Positions 8,405 through 18,123 of a stretch of DNA of 64,000 nt are shown here, in pieces (the first letter of the stretch is position 1; every line of letters starts with the position of its first letter). The DNA is from Candidatus Krumholzibacteriota bacterium. GTDB taxonomy: Bacteria; Krumholzibacteriota; Krumholzibacteriia; JAJRXK01. The stretch spans positions 1 through 64,000 of the forward strand of contig JAJRXK010000069.1 in assembly GCA_024276305.1 (NCBI GenBank). Reading direction: 5' to 3'. The notes beneath the pieces are model-generated. The model saw nothing but the letters and a program-made list of their open reading frames with translations, was not told the origin of the DNA and did not search any database. The translations under genes were made by a program, and so were the position numbers.

Positions 8405-10144
8405 ATGGTCGGTGGCACAGATACCGGACCCACTCGGCGGGAATTCCTGGGGCGCGCGGCCGCCCTGACCCTTCTGCACACCTTCGCACCTTCGCTGGCC
8501 CTCGCCCAAGAGGACTCCGAGTCTCGAGAGATCAGCCTCGAGGTGATCGAGCGTGCCGAAGAGCTCGCCGGACTGGAGTTCACGGCGGATGAGCGGGAAC
8601 TCATGCGGAAGAGTGTGGCGGAGCACCTGCAGAGCCTCGATTCCCTGCGAGAATTGCGCTTGCCGAACTCCGCTCCCATGGGCCTGAGTTTTCGTCCCTT
8701 GGCCCCCGACGTGGAAAGCCTGAAGCTGCAACCGCTGGCCGAGGGCGAACGCCATGTCGGGCGCGCCTTCCGTGAACTGCGCTACGTTGGCTCGGCCAAG
8801 CCCTCCTTACGTCCCCCCAGTTCCGAGCAGGATCTTCTCTTTGCTCCGGTGACTCACCTCGCTCATTGGATTCGTCGGCGCGAGATCACCGCCACGGAGC
8901 TGACTCGACTCGCGCTGAAGAGGCTGAAGCAACTCGATCCCCAATTGCACTTCGTGATCACTCTCACCGAAGAGCGAGCCCTGGAACAGGCGGCCCGGGC
9001 CGACGAAGAGATCTCTCGCAATCGGTGGCGTGGAATGCTCCACGGGATTCCGTGGGGTGCCAAAGATCTCCTGGCGGTGGAAGGATATCCAACGACCTGG
9101 GGCGCAGCACCCTACCGAGATCAGCATGTCGATCGGACCGCGGAGGTCGTGCGTCGACTCGATGCCCAGGGAGCGATCCTGGTCGCGAAGACCAGTGTCG
9201 GCGCCCTGGCCTGGGGTGATGTCTGGTTCGGAGGAATGACTCGCAATCCGTGGAATCCCGAGCAGGGCAGCAGCGGCAGTTCCGCCGGGTCCGCCTCCGC
9301 TGTCGCCGCCGGGGCCCTTCCCTTCGCCCTCGGCACCGAAACCCTGGGATCCATCGTCTCCCCCTGTGCTCGTTGTGGCGCGACCGGGCTCCGGCCGACC
9401 TTCGGTCGCGTTCCGCGTACGGGCTGCATGGCCCTGAGTTGGAGCATGGACAAGATCGGAGTCATCGCCCGACGCGCGGGCGACACCGCGTTGGTCCTCG
9501 AAGCGATTGCCGGAGCAGATGGATCCGACCGCGACGCCGTGACCCATCCCATCGACTGGCGCGGTCCATCCAATCCCGGGCGGTTCCGCTTCGGATACCA
9601 CCAGAGTGCCTTCGCTGCCGAATCACCGCAGCAGGCTGCGGACGCCGCGGTCCTCGACGCGCTACGTGACCTGGGGATGAAGCTCGAGGCAATGGAGCTC
9701 CCCGACCTGCCGGTCGGAGACATGCTCGTGGTGCTCGAGGTCGAAGCCGCGGCCGCTTTCGACGAGCTCACCCGCACCCATCGTGACGACGAACTCACGC
9801 GTCAGGTGGAGCAGGCCTGGCCCAATGTGTTCCGAGCCGCCCAACTCGTTCCCGGAGTCCAGTATGTGCAGGCCCAGCGGGCTCGAGAAGAACTCGTGCG
9901 CGCTTTCGACGAGAGTCTCGGTGATCTCGATGGCTATCTCACGCCCAGCTTCGGCGGGGGATCCCTCACCGTGACGAATCTCACCGGACACCCCACCGTC
10001 GTCCTTCCCAACGGCTTCCGCGAGGATGGCACTCCGACCAGCATCTCCTTGGTGGGGCGCAACTACAGAGAGGGACCTCTCCTCGCGGTGGCCGCGGCCT
10101 ACCAATCCGTCACCGACTGGCACTTGCGCCGTCCGCCGATCTGA
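8405..10144 (+). CDS. Tat-exported amidase signature family hydrolase
   Basis: A 579-residue amide hydrolase. The N-terminus carries a twin-arginine signal (RREFLGRAAALTLL), so the folded enzyme is exported. The Ser-cisSer-Lys triad is visible: Lys 220 in WGAKDLL, the glycine/serine loop GSSGSSAGS (288-296) and the nucleophile region GTETLGSIVSP. About 120 residues of unassigned sequence lie between the signal and the amidase core, a common layout in secreted members. Substrate unknown. It is not GatA, which is cytoplasmic and lacks a signal. Its 3' end overlaps the convergent phosphatase gene by 35 bases. A GAGG lies about 8 bases before the chosen ATG. Confidence 0.88.
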   Translation: MVGGTDTGPTRREFLGRAAALTLLHTFAPSLALAQEDSESREISLEVIERAEELAGLEFTADERELMRKSVAEHLQSLDSLRELRLPNSAPMGLSFRPLAPDVESLKLQPLAEGERHVGRAFRELRYVGSAKPSLRPPSSEQDLLFAPVTHLAHWIRRREITATELTRLALKRLKQLDPQLHFVITLTEERALEQAARADEEISRNRWRGMLHGIPWGAKDLLAVEGYPTTWGAAPYRDQHVDRTAEVVRRLDAQGAILVAKTSVGALAWGDVWFGGMTRNPWNPEQGSSGSSAGSASAVAAGALPFALGTETLGSIVSPCARCGATGLRPTFGRVPRTGCMALSWSMDKIGVIARRAGDTALVLEAIAGADGSDRDAVTHPIDWRGPSNPGRFRFGYHQSAFAAESPQQAADAAVLDALRDLGMKLEAMELPDLPVGDMLVVLEVEAAAAFDELTRTHRDDELTRQVEQAWPNVFRAAQLVPGVQYVQAQRAREELVRAFDESLGDLDGYLTPSFGGGSLTVTNLTGHPTVVLPNGFREDGTPTSISLVGRNYREGPLLAVAAAYQSVTDWHLRRPPI

Positions 10145-11786
10145 ATCGGCTTCCGCGCAGCGCCGCCCCCAATACCTTGCCACTCATCGTCGATGCCGGT
10201 GTTTCTCCAGCGAGGGCGAGAAGAGTCGGCGCGAGGTCCCGAATCTCGGCCGGGTCACGGTAGTGTCCTGTTCGCACCCCGCGTCCCAAGAAGATCAGTG
10301 GCACCTCCCGGTCGTAGGGATGAGGAGATCCGTGGGTGCACACATCGGCCAGGGGATCGCCGAGCAAGTACCAGTTCGGCCGCTGGACCACCAGAAGGTC
10401 GCCGCTCCGACGAGGCGAGTAGCTGTGACGAGCCGCGGTCAGGAGCGAATCCGCCGGAGTCTCCGCCACCAATTGATCTCGCCGAAAGACCGCCTGGATT
10501 CCACGTTGGACTTCGAGCCAGCCCTGGGCCACCCGCCACACTTCGCGCTCGTCGAAATCACGGGGGATGTCCAGGTAGAAGGTCGGCACCGACCAGTGCT
10601 CGATCCAGTCGTGCTCGGCGAAGGTCGTGTCGAGATACCGATCGAGATCCGCACCCAGTCTGCGAGGATCCAGTCGACCTGCGTCGATTCCCCTCAGCTC
10701 TTCGGACTCTGGAGTCTCGGGATAACCGTGGTCCGCGGTGAAGGCCAGGGTCCATTCTCCCCGTCCGACCACCGCATCGAGTTCGTCGAAGAGGCCGGCC
10801 AGAATTGCATCGAGATGACGCAATACCGAGGTTGCCGTCGGAGAATCGGGGCCGACATTGTGGGACACATAATCGTGGGCCGAGAAGCTCACGAAGAGAT
10901 GGTCGATCCGGTCCGGATCACGACCCACCTCCGAATGTGCCAGGGCCTCCCGGAGGAAGTCGAAGGTCAATTCGTCCACCCAGGGGGAGCTCTTCAGGGC
11001 TCGGAAGTAGGTCTTGGTGGCATTCTCGGGAAGTCGGTCGTGGATCCGAGCCCGAACGCCATGCGCTCGCAGGGAGTCGAGGGCCACTCGATAGAGGGAG
11101 TGCCACGGAAGATCGCAGGGGCGATCGATCTTCTCGCGTCCGATGTGCACGTTCTGAGGGGAGGTCTCGTAGTAGTCCTCCCACCACGGAGGCATTGCAT
11201 CGAAGTAGAAGGAGGAGGTGACGAATCGTCCGCTGCCGTTGTCCCACCAATAGGCCTGACCATGACGTCCGGACCCGACCGTCGCCGCGCGATCCTTCAC
11301 CGACACCGCCAGAGATCGGCTTCTCCCCTCGCTGCGCATCCACAGCACGTCGGCCAGCGTCGGGACCTCAAGGTTACGAGGGGAAGAGCTCGGCCGAGAT
11401 CTGGCCGCTCCCACGCTGCGCACCTCGGGGTCGGACATGCAGTAGACGCGTCGACCGGTCTCTCGATCGAACCAACCATTTCCCACCAACCCATGCTCCG
11501 CGGGCGTCGCTCCGGTGGCGATCGTGGCGTGGCCGGGCGCAGTGAAGGTCGTCGAGTGCGAGAATCTGGCCCGCTCGAACCATGCGCCTTCGTCCAGGAG
11601 TCGCCGGAATCCACCCTGGTCGAAACACTCCTGGTGTCGAAGCATCTGCCGCGTCGAAAGACCGTCCACGACCACGGTGATCAGGACCCGCGGGGCGTCC
11701 ACCCGGTCCCCTCCACCACAGCCGCCAAGAGCCAGAAGAAGGACCCCCACCACCAGGAAGCCGGCTCGGGCCAAGCCCATCCCCAT
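10110..11786 (-). CDS. PafA-like alkaline phosphatase superfamily lipoprotein
   Basis: A 558-residue phosphatase/phosphodiesterase of the alkaline phosphatase superfamily. The N-terminus is a lipoprotein signal (LLALGGCGGG), so it is anchored in the cell envelope. Metal-site aspartate in VVVDGLST and the nucleophilic threonine region HSTTFTAPGHATIATG followed by AEHGLVGNGWF match PafA-type phosphatases, and HDYVSHNVGPDS and ADHGYPE supply further metal ligands. The start at 11786 forms a TGATG junction with the stop of the aldo/keto reductase, so the two genes are translationally coupled. It probably releases phosphate from organic esters. Confidence 0.88.
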   Translation of the reverse strand: MGMGLARAGFLVVGVLLLALGGCGGGDRVDAPRVLITVVVDGLSTRQMLRHQECFDQGGFRRLLDEGAWFERARFSHSTTFTAPGHATIATGATPAEHGLVGNGWFDRETGRRVYCMSDPEVRSVGAARSRPSSSPRNLEVPTLADVLWMRSEGRSRSLAVSVKDRAATVGSGRHGQAYWWDNGSGRFVTSSFYFDAMPPWWEDYYETSPQNVHIGREKIDRPCDLPWHSLYRVALDSLRAHGVRARIHDRLPENATKTYFRALKSSPWVDELTFDFLREALAHSEVGRDPDRIDHLFVSFSAHDYVSHNVGPDSPTATSVLRHLDAILAGLFDELDAVVGRGEWTLAFTADHGYPETPESEELRGIDAGRLDPRRLGADLDRYLDTTFAEHDWIEHWSVPTFYLDIPRDFDEREVWRVAQGWLEVQRGIQAVFRRDQLVAETPADSLLTAARHSYSPRRSGDLLVVQRPNWYLLGDPLADVCTHGSPHPYDREVPLIFLGRGVRTGHYRDPAEIRDLAPTLLALAGETPASTMSGKVLGAALRGSRFRSADGASASR

Positions 11787-12787
11787 CAGAACTGAGTCGG
11801 GAGCTCGGGCCGGTTGTCCAGAACGGACTCGATCGACTCCATGACCGCATCGTCCACCTGGTCGAGATAATCCAACGCGGCCAGGTTCTCCTCGAGTTGA
11901 GAGAGCTTCGAAGCGCCCAGAATGATGGTGCTCACTCGAGGGTTCTTCGCGCACCAGACCAGCGCCAATTGGGCCAGCGAGCACCCGACCTCACGGGCCA
12001 CTGGTTCCAGTTGAGCCGCCTTGGCGATGCGAGATCGACCCTTTTCACTCTCGTAGATGTCCCGAAGCCACTCGTAGCCCTCCAGAGTGACCCGAGAACC
12101 TTCGGGATAACCCTCCGCGTACTTCCCGGTGAGAATACCCGAGGCGAGCGGAGACCAGATGGTCATTCCCAGGCCCGCGCCAACACAGAGGGGCAGCAGC
12201 TCCTTCTCGACTTTCTCCCGCACGAACATGTTGTACTGCGGCTGCTCCATGGTAGGCGGCTCCAGACCAAAACGCGCCGCGACGGTGTGTGCTTCCTGAA
12301 TCTGCTGGGCGGTCCACTCGGAGGTTCCCCAGTAGAGCACCTTGCCCTGCCGGATCAGACCATCCATCGCCCTGACCGTCTCTTCGATCGGGGTCTCAAG
12401 ATCGGGGCGATGACAGAAGAACAGATCCAAGTAGTCCAACTGGAGCCGCTTCAATGCCCCGTCACAGGCTTCGCGGATATGCTTTCGCGAGAGACCTCGT
12501 TGGGTGGGTCGATCTCCTCCCCAGTAGACCTTGCTGGAGACGATGAAGGAATCGCGGGGCCACCCCTCGTGCTGAAAGGCCTGACCCATGATCCGTTCGG
12601 ACTCCCCCGCGGCGTAGACCTCGGCGTTGTCGAAGAAATTCACCCCCGCATCGTAGGCGGTGCGCATGCACACCGAGGCCGCGGCCACATCCATCTGAGT
12701 TCCGAAGGTCACCCAGGATCCATAAGAAAAGAGACTCACTTTGAGTCCACTGCGGCCCAAACGGCGGTACGGCATTTCGCGTGGCAT
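11786..12787 (-). CDS. Aldo/keto reductase, Kv-beta-like (AKR6-type)
   Basis: A 333-residue NADPH-dependent oxidoreductase with a TIM-barrel fold. The catalytic tetrad is recognisable: Asp and Tyr in FFDNAEVYAAGESE, Lys in SSKVYWGG and His in FFCHRPD. The sequence from MPYRRLGRSGL onward resembles the beta-subunit-like AKRs rather than aldose reductases. The ATG at 12787 has GGAGGA just upstream and is preferred over more distal starts. The stop overlaps the start of the phosphatase lipoprotein. Natural substrate unknown. Members are usually broad carbonyl reductases. Confidence 0.9.
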   Translation of the reverse strand: MPREMPYRRLGRSGLKVSLFSYGSWVTFGTQMDVAAASVCMRTAYDAGVNFFDNAEVYAAGESERIMGQAFQHEGWPRDSFIVSSKVYWGGDRPTQRGLSRKHIREACDGALKRLQLDYLDLFFCHRPDLETPIEETVRAMDGLIRQGKVLYWGTSEWTAQQIQEAHTVAARFGLEPPTMEQPQYNMFVREKVEKELLPLCVGAGLGMTIWSPLASGILTGKYAEGYPEGSRVTLEGYEWLRDIYESEKGRSRIAKAAQLEPVAREVGCSLAQLALVWCAKNPRVSTIILGASKLSQLEENLAALDYLDQVDDAVMESIESVLDNRPELPTQF

Positions 12788-12933
12788 GCTTCCTCCGACG
12801 AAAGATTCCGAACAAGGCTGGGAATTCATGCTAACAGCTTCTGCAAGAACGCCAACGTTCCGATTTCTGGAGAGTAGCAATCGGGGGCGCAGTTGGATCC
12901 GGGGAACTCACCCCGGAGTCGCGATCGGCCTCG

Positions 12934-14301
12934 CTAGCCCAGCTCGGCCCGCTCCCAGTAGTGCAATCCTCGACGGGCGAGGAACACTCCCACCAAGGCC
13001 ACCCCCAAACCAATGGCAAGCGATACCGCCACGTCCGCCGTAGACCCACCATCCTCATTCATCGCATAGGTGAGGGCAGCTACGATCCATGCTGGGAAAA
13101 AGCCGACCATTCCACTCCACTGAGTCCACCGGGACGCGTAGACCGCAACCCCGAAACCAAAACACATGAGAGCGGGAGCGATTGCATATCCCAACCAGAA
13201 CACCATGGTAGTCATGGCGTAGCGGACCATCACTGCGTGAAGAACAAGATTCATCGTCAAGAAGAATCCAGTGAAGCGGATCGCATCGGTCCGCAGGGCC
13301 ACCACCAGAGACTCAATCAACTCCGGACGAGAGGCTGGCTTGAGCAGTTCCCGTCGCATCCGGCTCGGTGTGAATCCCCCGAACAAGACGATGAGGCCGT
13401 TCAACAGAAAGAGGTTCGGATTCCAGAACAGATTCGTAGGATCGTCCCCACCGATGCTCACCGTGGTGAGGACCATCACGAAGGGCAGGTAGAGCAGGGC
13501 CAGTCCCGCCGGACTCAGGACATTGAGCGAGTATCGGTAGAGCTCTCGGCGCAGTCGGCCTTCGTCGGTCCGTCCGTTGTCCCGGGCCGGAAGTCGGCGA
13601 CGCGTAAATCCCGGCATGACCGCGAGGACGATGGCGGGGAGTCCGGATCCCCCGCCGCACTCCCCACTCTTTCTCTGATCTCGCGTCCACCACCGTTGGA
13701 GGAGCCGTGAGTCCTCGGTCAAGGAGAGCGTCCACCGGCTGAAGCAGACCATCGCCAGGACTCCTCCTCCGATCAACCCAATCTTCTGCCACATGGGGTC
13801 CATGATCCCGATCCAGTACTGGGCCTGATCATCGGTGTGCTTCGCGTAGACTACGATATCGACCGCCAACCCGACGCTCGCCAAACTCAAAGTCGCACGC
13901 TGATTGTCGGGAAGCAGCGGAGATGCACACCAGATCACAGCAAAACCGACCGCCGAGAGGGCCACCACCGTCAGCCAGCTGATTCCAGCCCCCAGGGCAG
14001 CCACCGACGGGAGAGACGCAATCGCCAGAGCCATTCCCAAGGAGGTGAAGTAGACCCGACGGCGATATCCGGGCACCAATGCCGCGCCCGCACGGAAGAG
14101 ATGGGTCCGTACCGAAGTGGTGAACGCAAGCGCCGTCCACATCGAGGCGAAGCTGGCCACCCCCACTCCGAGACTGAAGTTTCCGGGGCGAGGGGCCCAC
14201 ACCACGACCACTGCGCTCGCACCCAACGAGACCAACAGGGCGATGCGGGCCATGGGTGGCCGCATCAGCTGTCGAAACGCAGTCGGCGCAGAATCAGACA
14301 T
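12934..14301 (-). CDS. Multi-pass membrane component of an ABC transporter
   Basis: A 455-residue polytopic membrane protein with roughly ten to twelve hydrophobic segments and a hydrophilic loop around residues 210-260. No ABC permease family is obvious, but the ATG overlaps the last 8 bases of an ABC ATPase gene and this is the third gene of a GntR-ATPase-membrane operon, so it is very likely the transport partner. The arrangement recalls ytrABC of Bacillus, where the exported substrate is not firmly known. Role assigned from context. Confidence 0.7.
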   Translation of the reverse strand: MSDSAPTAFRQLMRPPMARIALLVSLGASAVVVVWAPRPGNFSLGVGVASFASMWTALAFTTSVRTHLFRAGAALVPGYRRRVYFTSLGMALAIASLPSVAALGAGISWLTVVALSAVGFAVIWCASPLLPDNQRATLSLASVGLAVDIVVYAKHTDDQAQYWIGIMDPMWQKIGLIGGGVLAMVCFSRWTLSLTEDSRLLQRWWTRDQRKSGECGGGSGLPAIVLAVMPGFTRRRLPARDNGRTDEGRLRRELYRYSLNVLSPAGLALLYLPFVMVLTTVSIGGDDPTNLFWNPNLFLLNGLIVLFGGFTPSRMRRELLKPASRPELIESLVVALRTDAIRFTGFFLTMNLVLHAVMVRYAMTTMVFWLGYAIAPALMCFGFGVAVYASRWTQWSGMVGFFPAWIVAALTYAMNEDGGSTADVAVSLAIGLGVALVGVFLARRGLHYWERAELG

Positions 14302-15178
14302 GGTGCATCTCCAAGAAGATGTCTTCCAGGCTCAGATTCTGCACTTCGACTCGCGCCCCGTGGTCTCGCTCCAAACGCGCGACGAGCGCGTCGCTACAAT
14401 CGGTCACGCTGATCAGGGCTTCGTTCCCGCGGACCCGGAGGCTGATCGCTTCAGGAACTTGGAGTGATCTCGGAAGAGGGGTCTGGGAAGTCAAGCGTAT
14501 GCGCTTCACCCGCTCCTTCAGTTCGTCCAGCTCTCCCAGAAACCCGATCCGTCCGTTCTGGAGGATCGCGACGTGATCCGCCACCCGCTCGAGATCGCTG
14601 GTGATGTGGGTCGAGAACAATACGGACTGCTCCAAATCCGTGACCATGCCCAGCAGAGCCGCAAGAAAGTTTCGCCGGGCCGCCGGATCGAGCGATGCCG
14701 CCGGCTCGTCGAGGATCAGCAGCTCCGGCTCGTGACCAATGGCCAACAGGATGGCCAACATCTGCTGCTGTCCCTTCGACAGTTTCCGAGTTCCTCGAGT
14801 GAGATCGAGTCCCCACTCGCGCGCGGTGTCCTTGACATAGCTCGAATTCCAGGTCGCATAGAAGGTCCCCGTGTAGTCGAGAGTCTCCTCCACCGACATC
14901 CAGGGATAGAACTCGATCTCCTGGGGAACATAGCCGAGGCGTGCTTTCTCCTCCGCACCCAAGCTCATGGCTTCACGCCCGAGGACCCGGGCGTCTCCGC
15001 GGTCGGGCCGCAGGAGTCCGACCGCGCACTTGAGTAGAGTGCTCTTGCCCGCGCCGTTGCGACCGAGTAGGCCCACCACCGATCCGCGTGCGACCTCGAG
15101 GTCGACTCCGACCAGCACCTCCTTGCCGCGTCCGTAGCCCTTGTGGAGCTGCCGAAGAAGGACCGGTGACTCATTCAT
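14294..15178 (-). CDS. ABC transporter ATP-binding protein, YtrB-like
   Basis: A 294-residue nucleotide-binding subunit. Walker A is GRNGAGKST (about 38-46), the Q-loop is in YVPQEIEFYP, Walker B is LLILDEPAASLDP and the switch histidine is in FSTHI. The signature motif reads LSKGQQQ instead of LSGGQ, a variant common in the YtrB/drug-export branch. A C-terminal extension of about 70 residues follows the core. It overlaps the upstream regulator and the downstream membrane gene by 8 bases each, so all three should be made together. Confidence 0.9.
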   Translation of the reverse strand: MNESPVLLRQLHKGYGRGKEVLVGVDLEVARGSVVGLLGRNGAGKSTLLKCAVGLLRPDRGDARVLGREAMSLGAEEKARLGYVPQEIEFYPWMSVEETLDYTGTFYATWNSSYVKDTAREWGLDLTRGTRKLSKGQQQMLAILLAIGHEPELLILDEPAASLDPAARRNFLAALLGMVTDLEQSVLFSTHITSDLERVADHVAILQNGRIGFLGELDELKERVKRIRLTSQTPLPRSLQVPEAISLRVRGNEALISVTDCSDALVARLERDHGARVEVQNLSLEDIFLEMHHV

Positions 15179-15578
15179 GATTCAACTCCGCGAGAAATGG
15201 ATCGAGAACACGTCGGATCTCGGAGGCGTCGAGGTCGAGGCGATAGGCGTGGTCAACCAGTTGACGGGCAAAGGGCTCGAGCTCTTTGCGACGGTCGGAG
15301 ATCGGAGCTTGGGTGCGGCGCGCGCAGACCCGCATCCCACGACCGGGAAGACGCTCGACCAGACCCTCGGATTCGAGGCGAGAATAGGCTTTGGACACCG
15401 TCATCGGATTGATCTCCAATTCCTTGGCCACCAGGCGGACGGAGGGCAGGATGCTCCCCACCGGGCGACGCCCGGAGGCAATGTCGGACCGCACCGCATC
15501 CATGAGTTGGCGGTAGACCGGAACCCCCGAAGAGGGGTTCATGGCATAGGGAACATTGTCGCGTTCGTTGTGCATCAC
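15171..15578 (-). CDS. GntR family regulator, YtrA subfamily
   Basis: A 135-residue repressor-like protein with an N-terminal winged helix (VPVYRQLMDAVRSDIASG then PSVRLVAKELEINPMTVSKA) and a short C-terminal helical tail, the size typical of YtrA-type regulators that lack a large effector domain. First gene of the operon it probably controls. Just upstream, on the minus strand, lies an AT-rich stretch containing GTGTATTAGCGTAGTAG, a plausible promoter/operator zone, but I could not find a clean inverted repeat in it. The divergent space is 124 bases. Confidence 0.88.
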   Translation of the reverse strand: MMHNERDNVPYAMNPSSGVPVYRQLMDAVRSDIASGRRPVGSILPSVRLVAKELEINPMTVSKAYSRLESEGLVERLPGRGMRVCARRTQAPISDRRKELEPFARQLVDHAYRLDLDASEIRRVLDPFLAELNHE

Positions 15579-15702
15579 TGTCCTACTACGCTAATACACT
15601 TGAGGGGTTGCAGTCCAGGGGAAAAATCTTTCGGAGAGCAAATGGGGGCCTGAAGGCTCCTGGCAGCTCGCCCTGCGCGCCTCGACGTTCTCGTGGCCCC
15701 TC

Positions 15703-17880
15703 TCAGTAGCGCAGGGTCCATCGCAGCTTCACAGCCAAATGATCCTCGGTGGTGTGGACGAGGCTCCAGCGATCCGGTCGCCAGGGACGCTCGAGCGCCT
15801 GGATCCATACCACATAGAAGTCGTTGCCGGGTTCGATGGTCCATCGCAATCTGGCGTTGATCCCAACATTGCGAGACTCGGAGTCGTACTGCGTGTCGGT
15901 GGACAGGATCAGATCCGGGCTGAAGGAGTAGGCGGCACGAAGTTGATAGAGCCGCTGGATGAAAGACCCCTCGGGCAGATCTGCAAAATCGTTCTCCGCC
16001 ACCAAGTCCAACTGCAGGTGGCCGCGGGGTGAAGCATATCCGGCCGACACTTCCCACTGGGTGAGAGTCCCGTCGAAGAACTCGCCGAACCAAAGCGTCG
16101 AGGCGGCGACGAAGTTCCGGTGTTCGGCGCTTTCGACTTCAATACGGTAGCGCTCGAAAGCGTAGGCACCGACGGGAAGAACCACCCCCTCGGCGATCTC
16201 GAAGGGCTCGTCGAGGTACTCGTACTGGGGAACGAAGTTCAGCTCTAGATGTTCGCCGGATTCGGTTCTGACGTTGAAGGGCGCAGTGAATACGCGCCAG
16301 GACTGAGTCCGTCCGCGGAGACCCTCGACCACACGAGGATAGCACTCGAAGAAGAACTGCCGGACCCAGCCGAAAGGACCGTCCTCGGGCCGGGGCTGGT
16401 AGGAAAAGCCCCCCGTGAACCACCGAGTACCCGGCCGAGGCAGGAATCCCAAGGCCGGATCCAGGCCGTCGCCGAACTCCCGGTAGACGAAGGCAGCATC
16501 CCATCGATCGTTGGGATAGTCGACTTTCAGACCCCAGCCATAGGATTGACGGCTGGGGAGGTCGTCCCGACTGGCGGCAGCCCACCCTCCCACCGAAAGA
16601 TTCTTGTCTCCGCCCAGAGTCGAGGTCTGCCAAATGGCATCCCAACCGACGAGCGTGTTGTCCGAAACGCCATCAGGATCCCCGTCGGTCGCGATCGTGC
16701 CGAGAGTCAGGTGGGGATCCACATCGTAGGTGATGCGTCCCACGTAGAGGTCCGCCGATGCGGTTTGCCGCCCCGCCCCCGTTCGGGCAGCCAAGAGGCC
16801 AATACCCCAGCGTCCACTGCGTCCGAGGACCTTGCCACCGATGTCCAACGGCACCTGCTCGCCTTTGTACAATCCGATGCGACGTGAGAAGAAGAGCACG
16901 AAGTCCCTCCCCAAGCCGGAGCCGAATTCGAAGTGGTCGCTGCCTTCGAGAAAGAAATCGCGCTTCTCCGGGAAAAAGAGAGGAAAGCGCGTCAGATTGA
17001 CCTGCCGACTGTCGACCTCGGTTTCGGCGAAGTCAGTGTTGACCGTCAGCACCGCGCTCAACTCGGTGGTGAGGTTCCAGGTCGCATCGCCGCCCATGTC
17101 CCCGGTCACCGCATGCCTCGTCGCACCCTCCTCCTTGTCGACATGCACGATTCCGTAGGGACTGACCGAGATTCCCAATCCCTGCCGCAAGATCTTCATT
17201 CCGGAGAGATGACCGGCCCGGCGCAGATCCGAGAGCTGGGCGTTTCGCGAATGGTCCGCCCAGCGCAGGGTGAGCTGATCCCGAGCCACGAACCGCTCTA
17301 GGTTCAGGCCCCACCGGTCGACGCCCACTGGAAACCGCAGAGTCTGAGCAGGAATGCGCAACTCGGCAGTCCAGCCATCGACGCTGCGAGAGGTCGCAGC
17401 ATCCCAGATTCCGTCCCAATCCGGGGACACGCTCTCCGATCCGGTGATCAATCCGTCGACCCGAGCTCCAGCTGCGTTGATCGCAAAAGAGTATCCGCGA
17501 CGCTGATCGCCGAATGGATCCAGCACGATGGTGATGCTGTCGTCGCCGCGCAGTGAGCCATCTCGGGTCATGGTGTGCACGGCAATGGATGTCGGATCCG
17601 GATCGTGACAGATGAATCCGAAAGTCAGCCCACCGGGATCGGCCACCACGAAGACCTCGGTGCGGTAGACCGTTGGCTCGCCTGGCATGGGATCCTGCTG
17701 AATCAGATCGTCGATGTGGCCGGCCAAGTGCCAAGCGCTGTCGTCGAGACGACCGTCGATCGTGATCCCACCGGGGGCGGGAGGGGCGGCAACTTCGGCG
17801 CCAGCCGCACGACCGACCGGTGTGCACAGACCTGCAGCCAACAGAATCAGAACAAATCGAATGCCGCCCCGATCCGTCAT
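15703..17880 (-). CDS. DUF5916 outer-membrane protein with CBM9-like domain
   Basis: A 725-residue exported protein. After a signal peptide (cleaved near GRAAGAE) comes a CBM9-like beta-sandwich (ITIDGRLDDSAW, about residues 38-210), then the DUF5916 region, marked by FPEKRDFFLEGSDHFEFG and LFFSRRIGLY, and alternating hydrophobic strands to the end (last residues LKLRWTLRY, terminal aromatic), as in an outer-membrane beta-barrel. The family is frequent in Bacteroidota and related phyla, function unknown. AAGGTG lies about 9 bases before the ATG. It stands alone between the GntR operon and the BNR protein. Confidence 0.87.
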   Translation of the reverse strand: MTDRGGIRFVLILLAAGLCTPVGRAAGAEVAAPPAPGGITIDGRLDDSAWHLAGHIDDLIQQDPMPGEPTVYRTEVFVVADPGGLTFGFICHDPDPTSIAVHTMTRDGSLRGDDSITIVLDPFGDQRRGYSFAINAAGARVDGLITGSESVSPDWDGIWDAATSRSVDGWTAELRIPAQTLRFPVGVDRWGLNLERFVARDQLTLRWADHSRNAQLSDLRRAGHLSGMKILRQGLGISVSPYGIVHVDKEEGATRHAVTGDMGGDATWNLTTELSAVLTVNTDFAETEVDSRQVNLTRFPLFFPEKRDFFLEGSDHFEFGSGLGRDFVLFFSRRIGLYKGEQVPLDIGGKVLGRSGRWGIGLLAARTGAGRQTASADLYVGRITYDVDPHLTLGTIATDGDPDGVSDNTLVGWDAIWQTSTLGGDKNLSVGGWAAASRDDLPSRQSYGWGLKVDYPNDRWDAAFVYREFGDGLDPALGFLPRPGTRWFTGGFSYQPRPEDGPFGWVRQFFFECYPRVVEGLRGRTQSWRVFTAPFNVRTESGEHLELNFVPQYEYLDEPFEIAEGVVLPVGAYAFERYRIEVESAEHRNFVAASTLWFGEFFDGTLTQWEVSAGYASPRGHLQLDLVAENDFADLPEGSFIQRLYQLRAAYSFSPDLILSTDTQYDSESRNVGINARLRWTIEPGNDFYVVWIQALERPWRPDRWSLVHTTEDHLAVKLRWTLRY

Positions 17881-18067
17881 TCGCGAAGCACCTTCCGACC
17901 ACTCCTCAAAGGCCAGAAGTTGTGGAAGGAACCGGAGTGCAGCAAGAGGTGATTCTGAACCACGAACCGTTCCTCTTCCATCTCCAGCTCACCTGTAGAG
18001 TGTTCGGCGAGTAGATGGGTTCTGTCGCCCTCGATCTCGGCGTTCGGCAACGGAAACAAGCCCAACG

Positions 18068-18096
18068 AAAAAGCGCCCCGGCCGAAGCCAGGGCGC
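18068..18096 (-). terminator. Rho-independent terminator of the BNR-repeat gene
   Basis: On the minus strand GCGCCCTGGC (18096-18087), loop TTCG, and GCCGGGGCGC (18082-18073) form a 10-pair stem with one G-U, followed by five T (18072-18068). It lies 28 bases after the stop at 18124. Confidence 0.88.
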
Positions 18097-18123
18097 AGGA
18101 ATCACCACCGTAAACCCATCACC

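Noticed and set aside
15579-15602. Possible GntR operator with GTGTATTA and TAGTAGGAC arms
   Set aside because: Only about half of the positions pair as an inverted repeat, so I do not list it as an operator.
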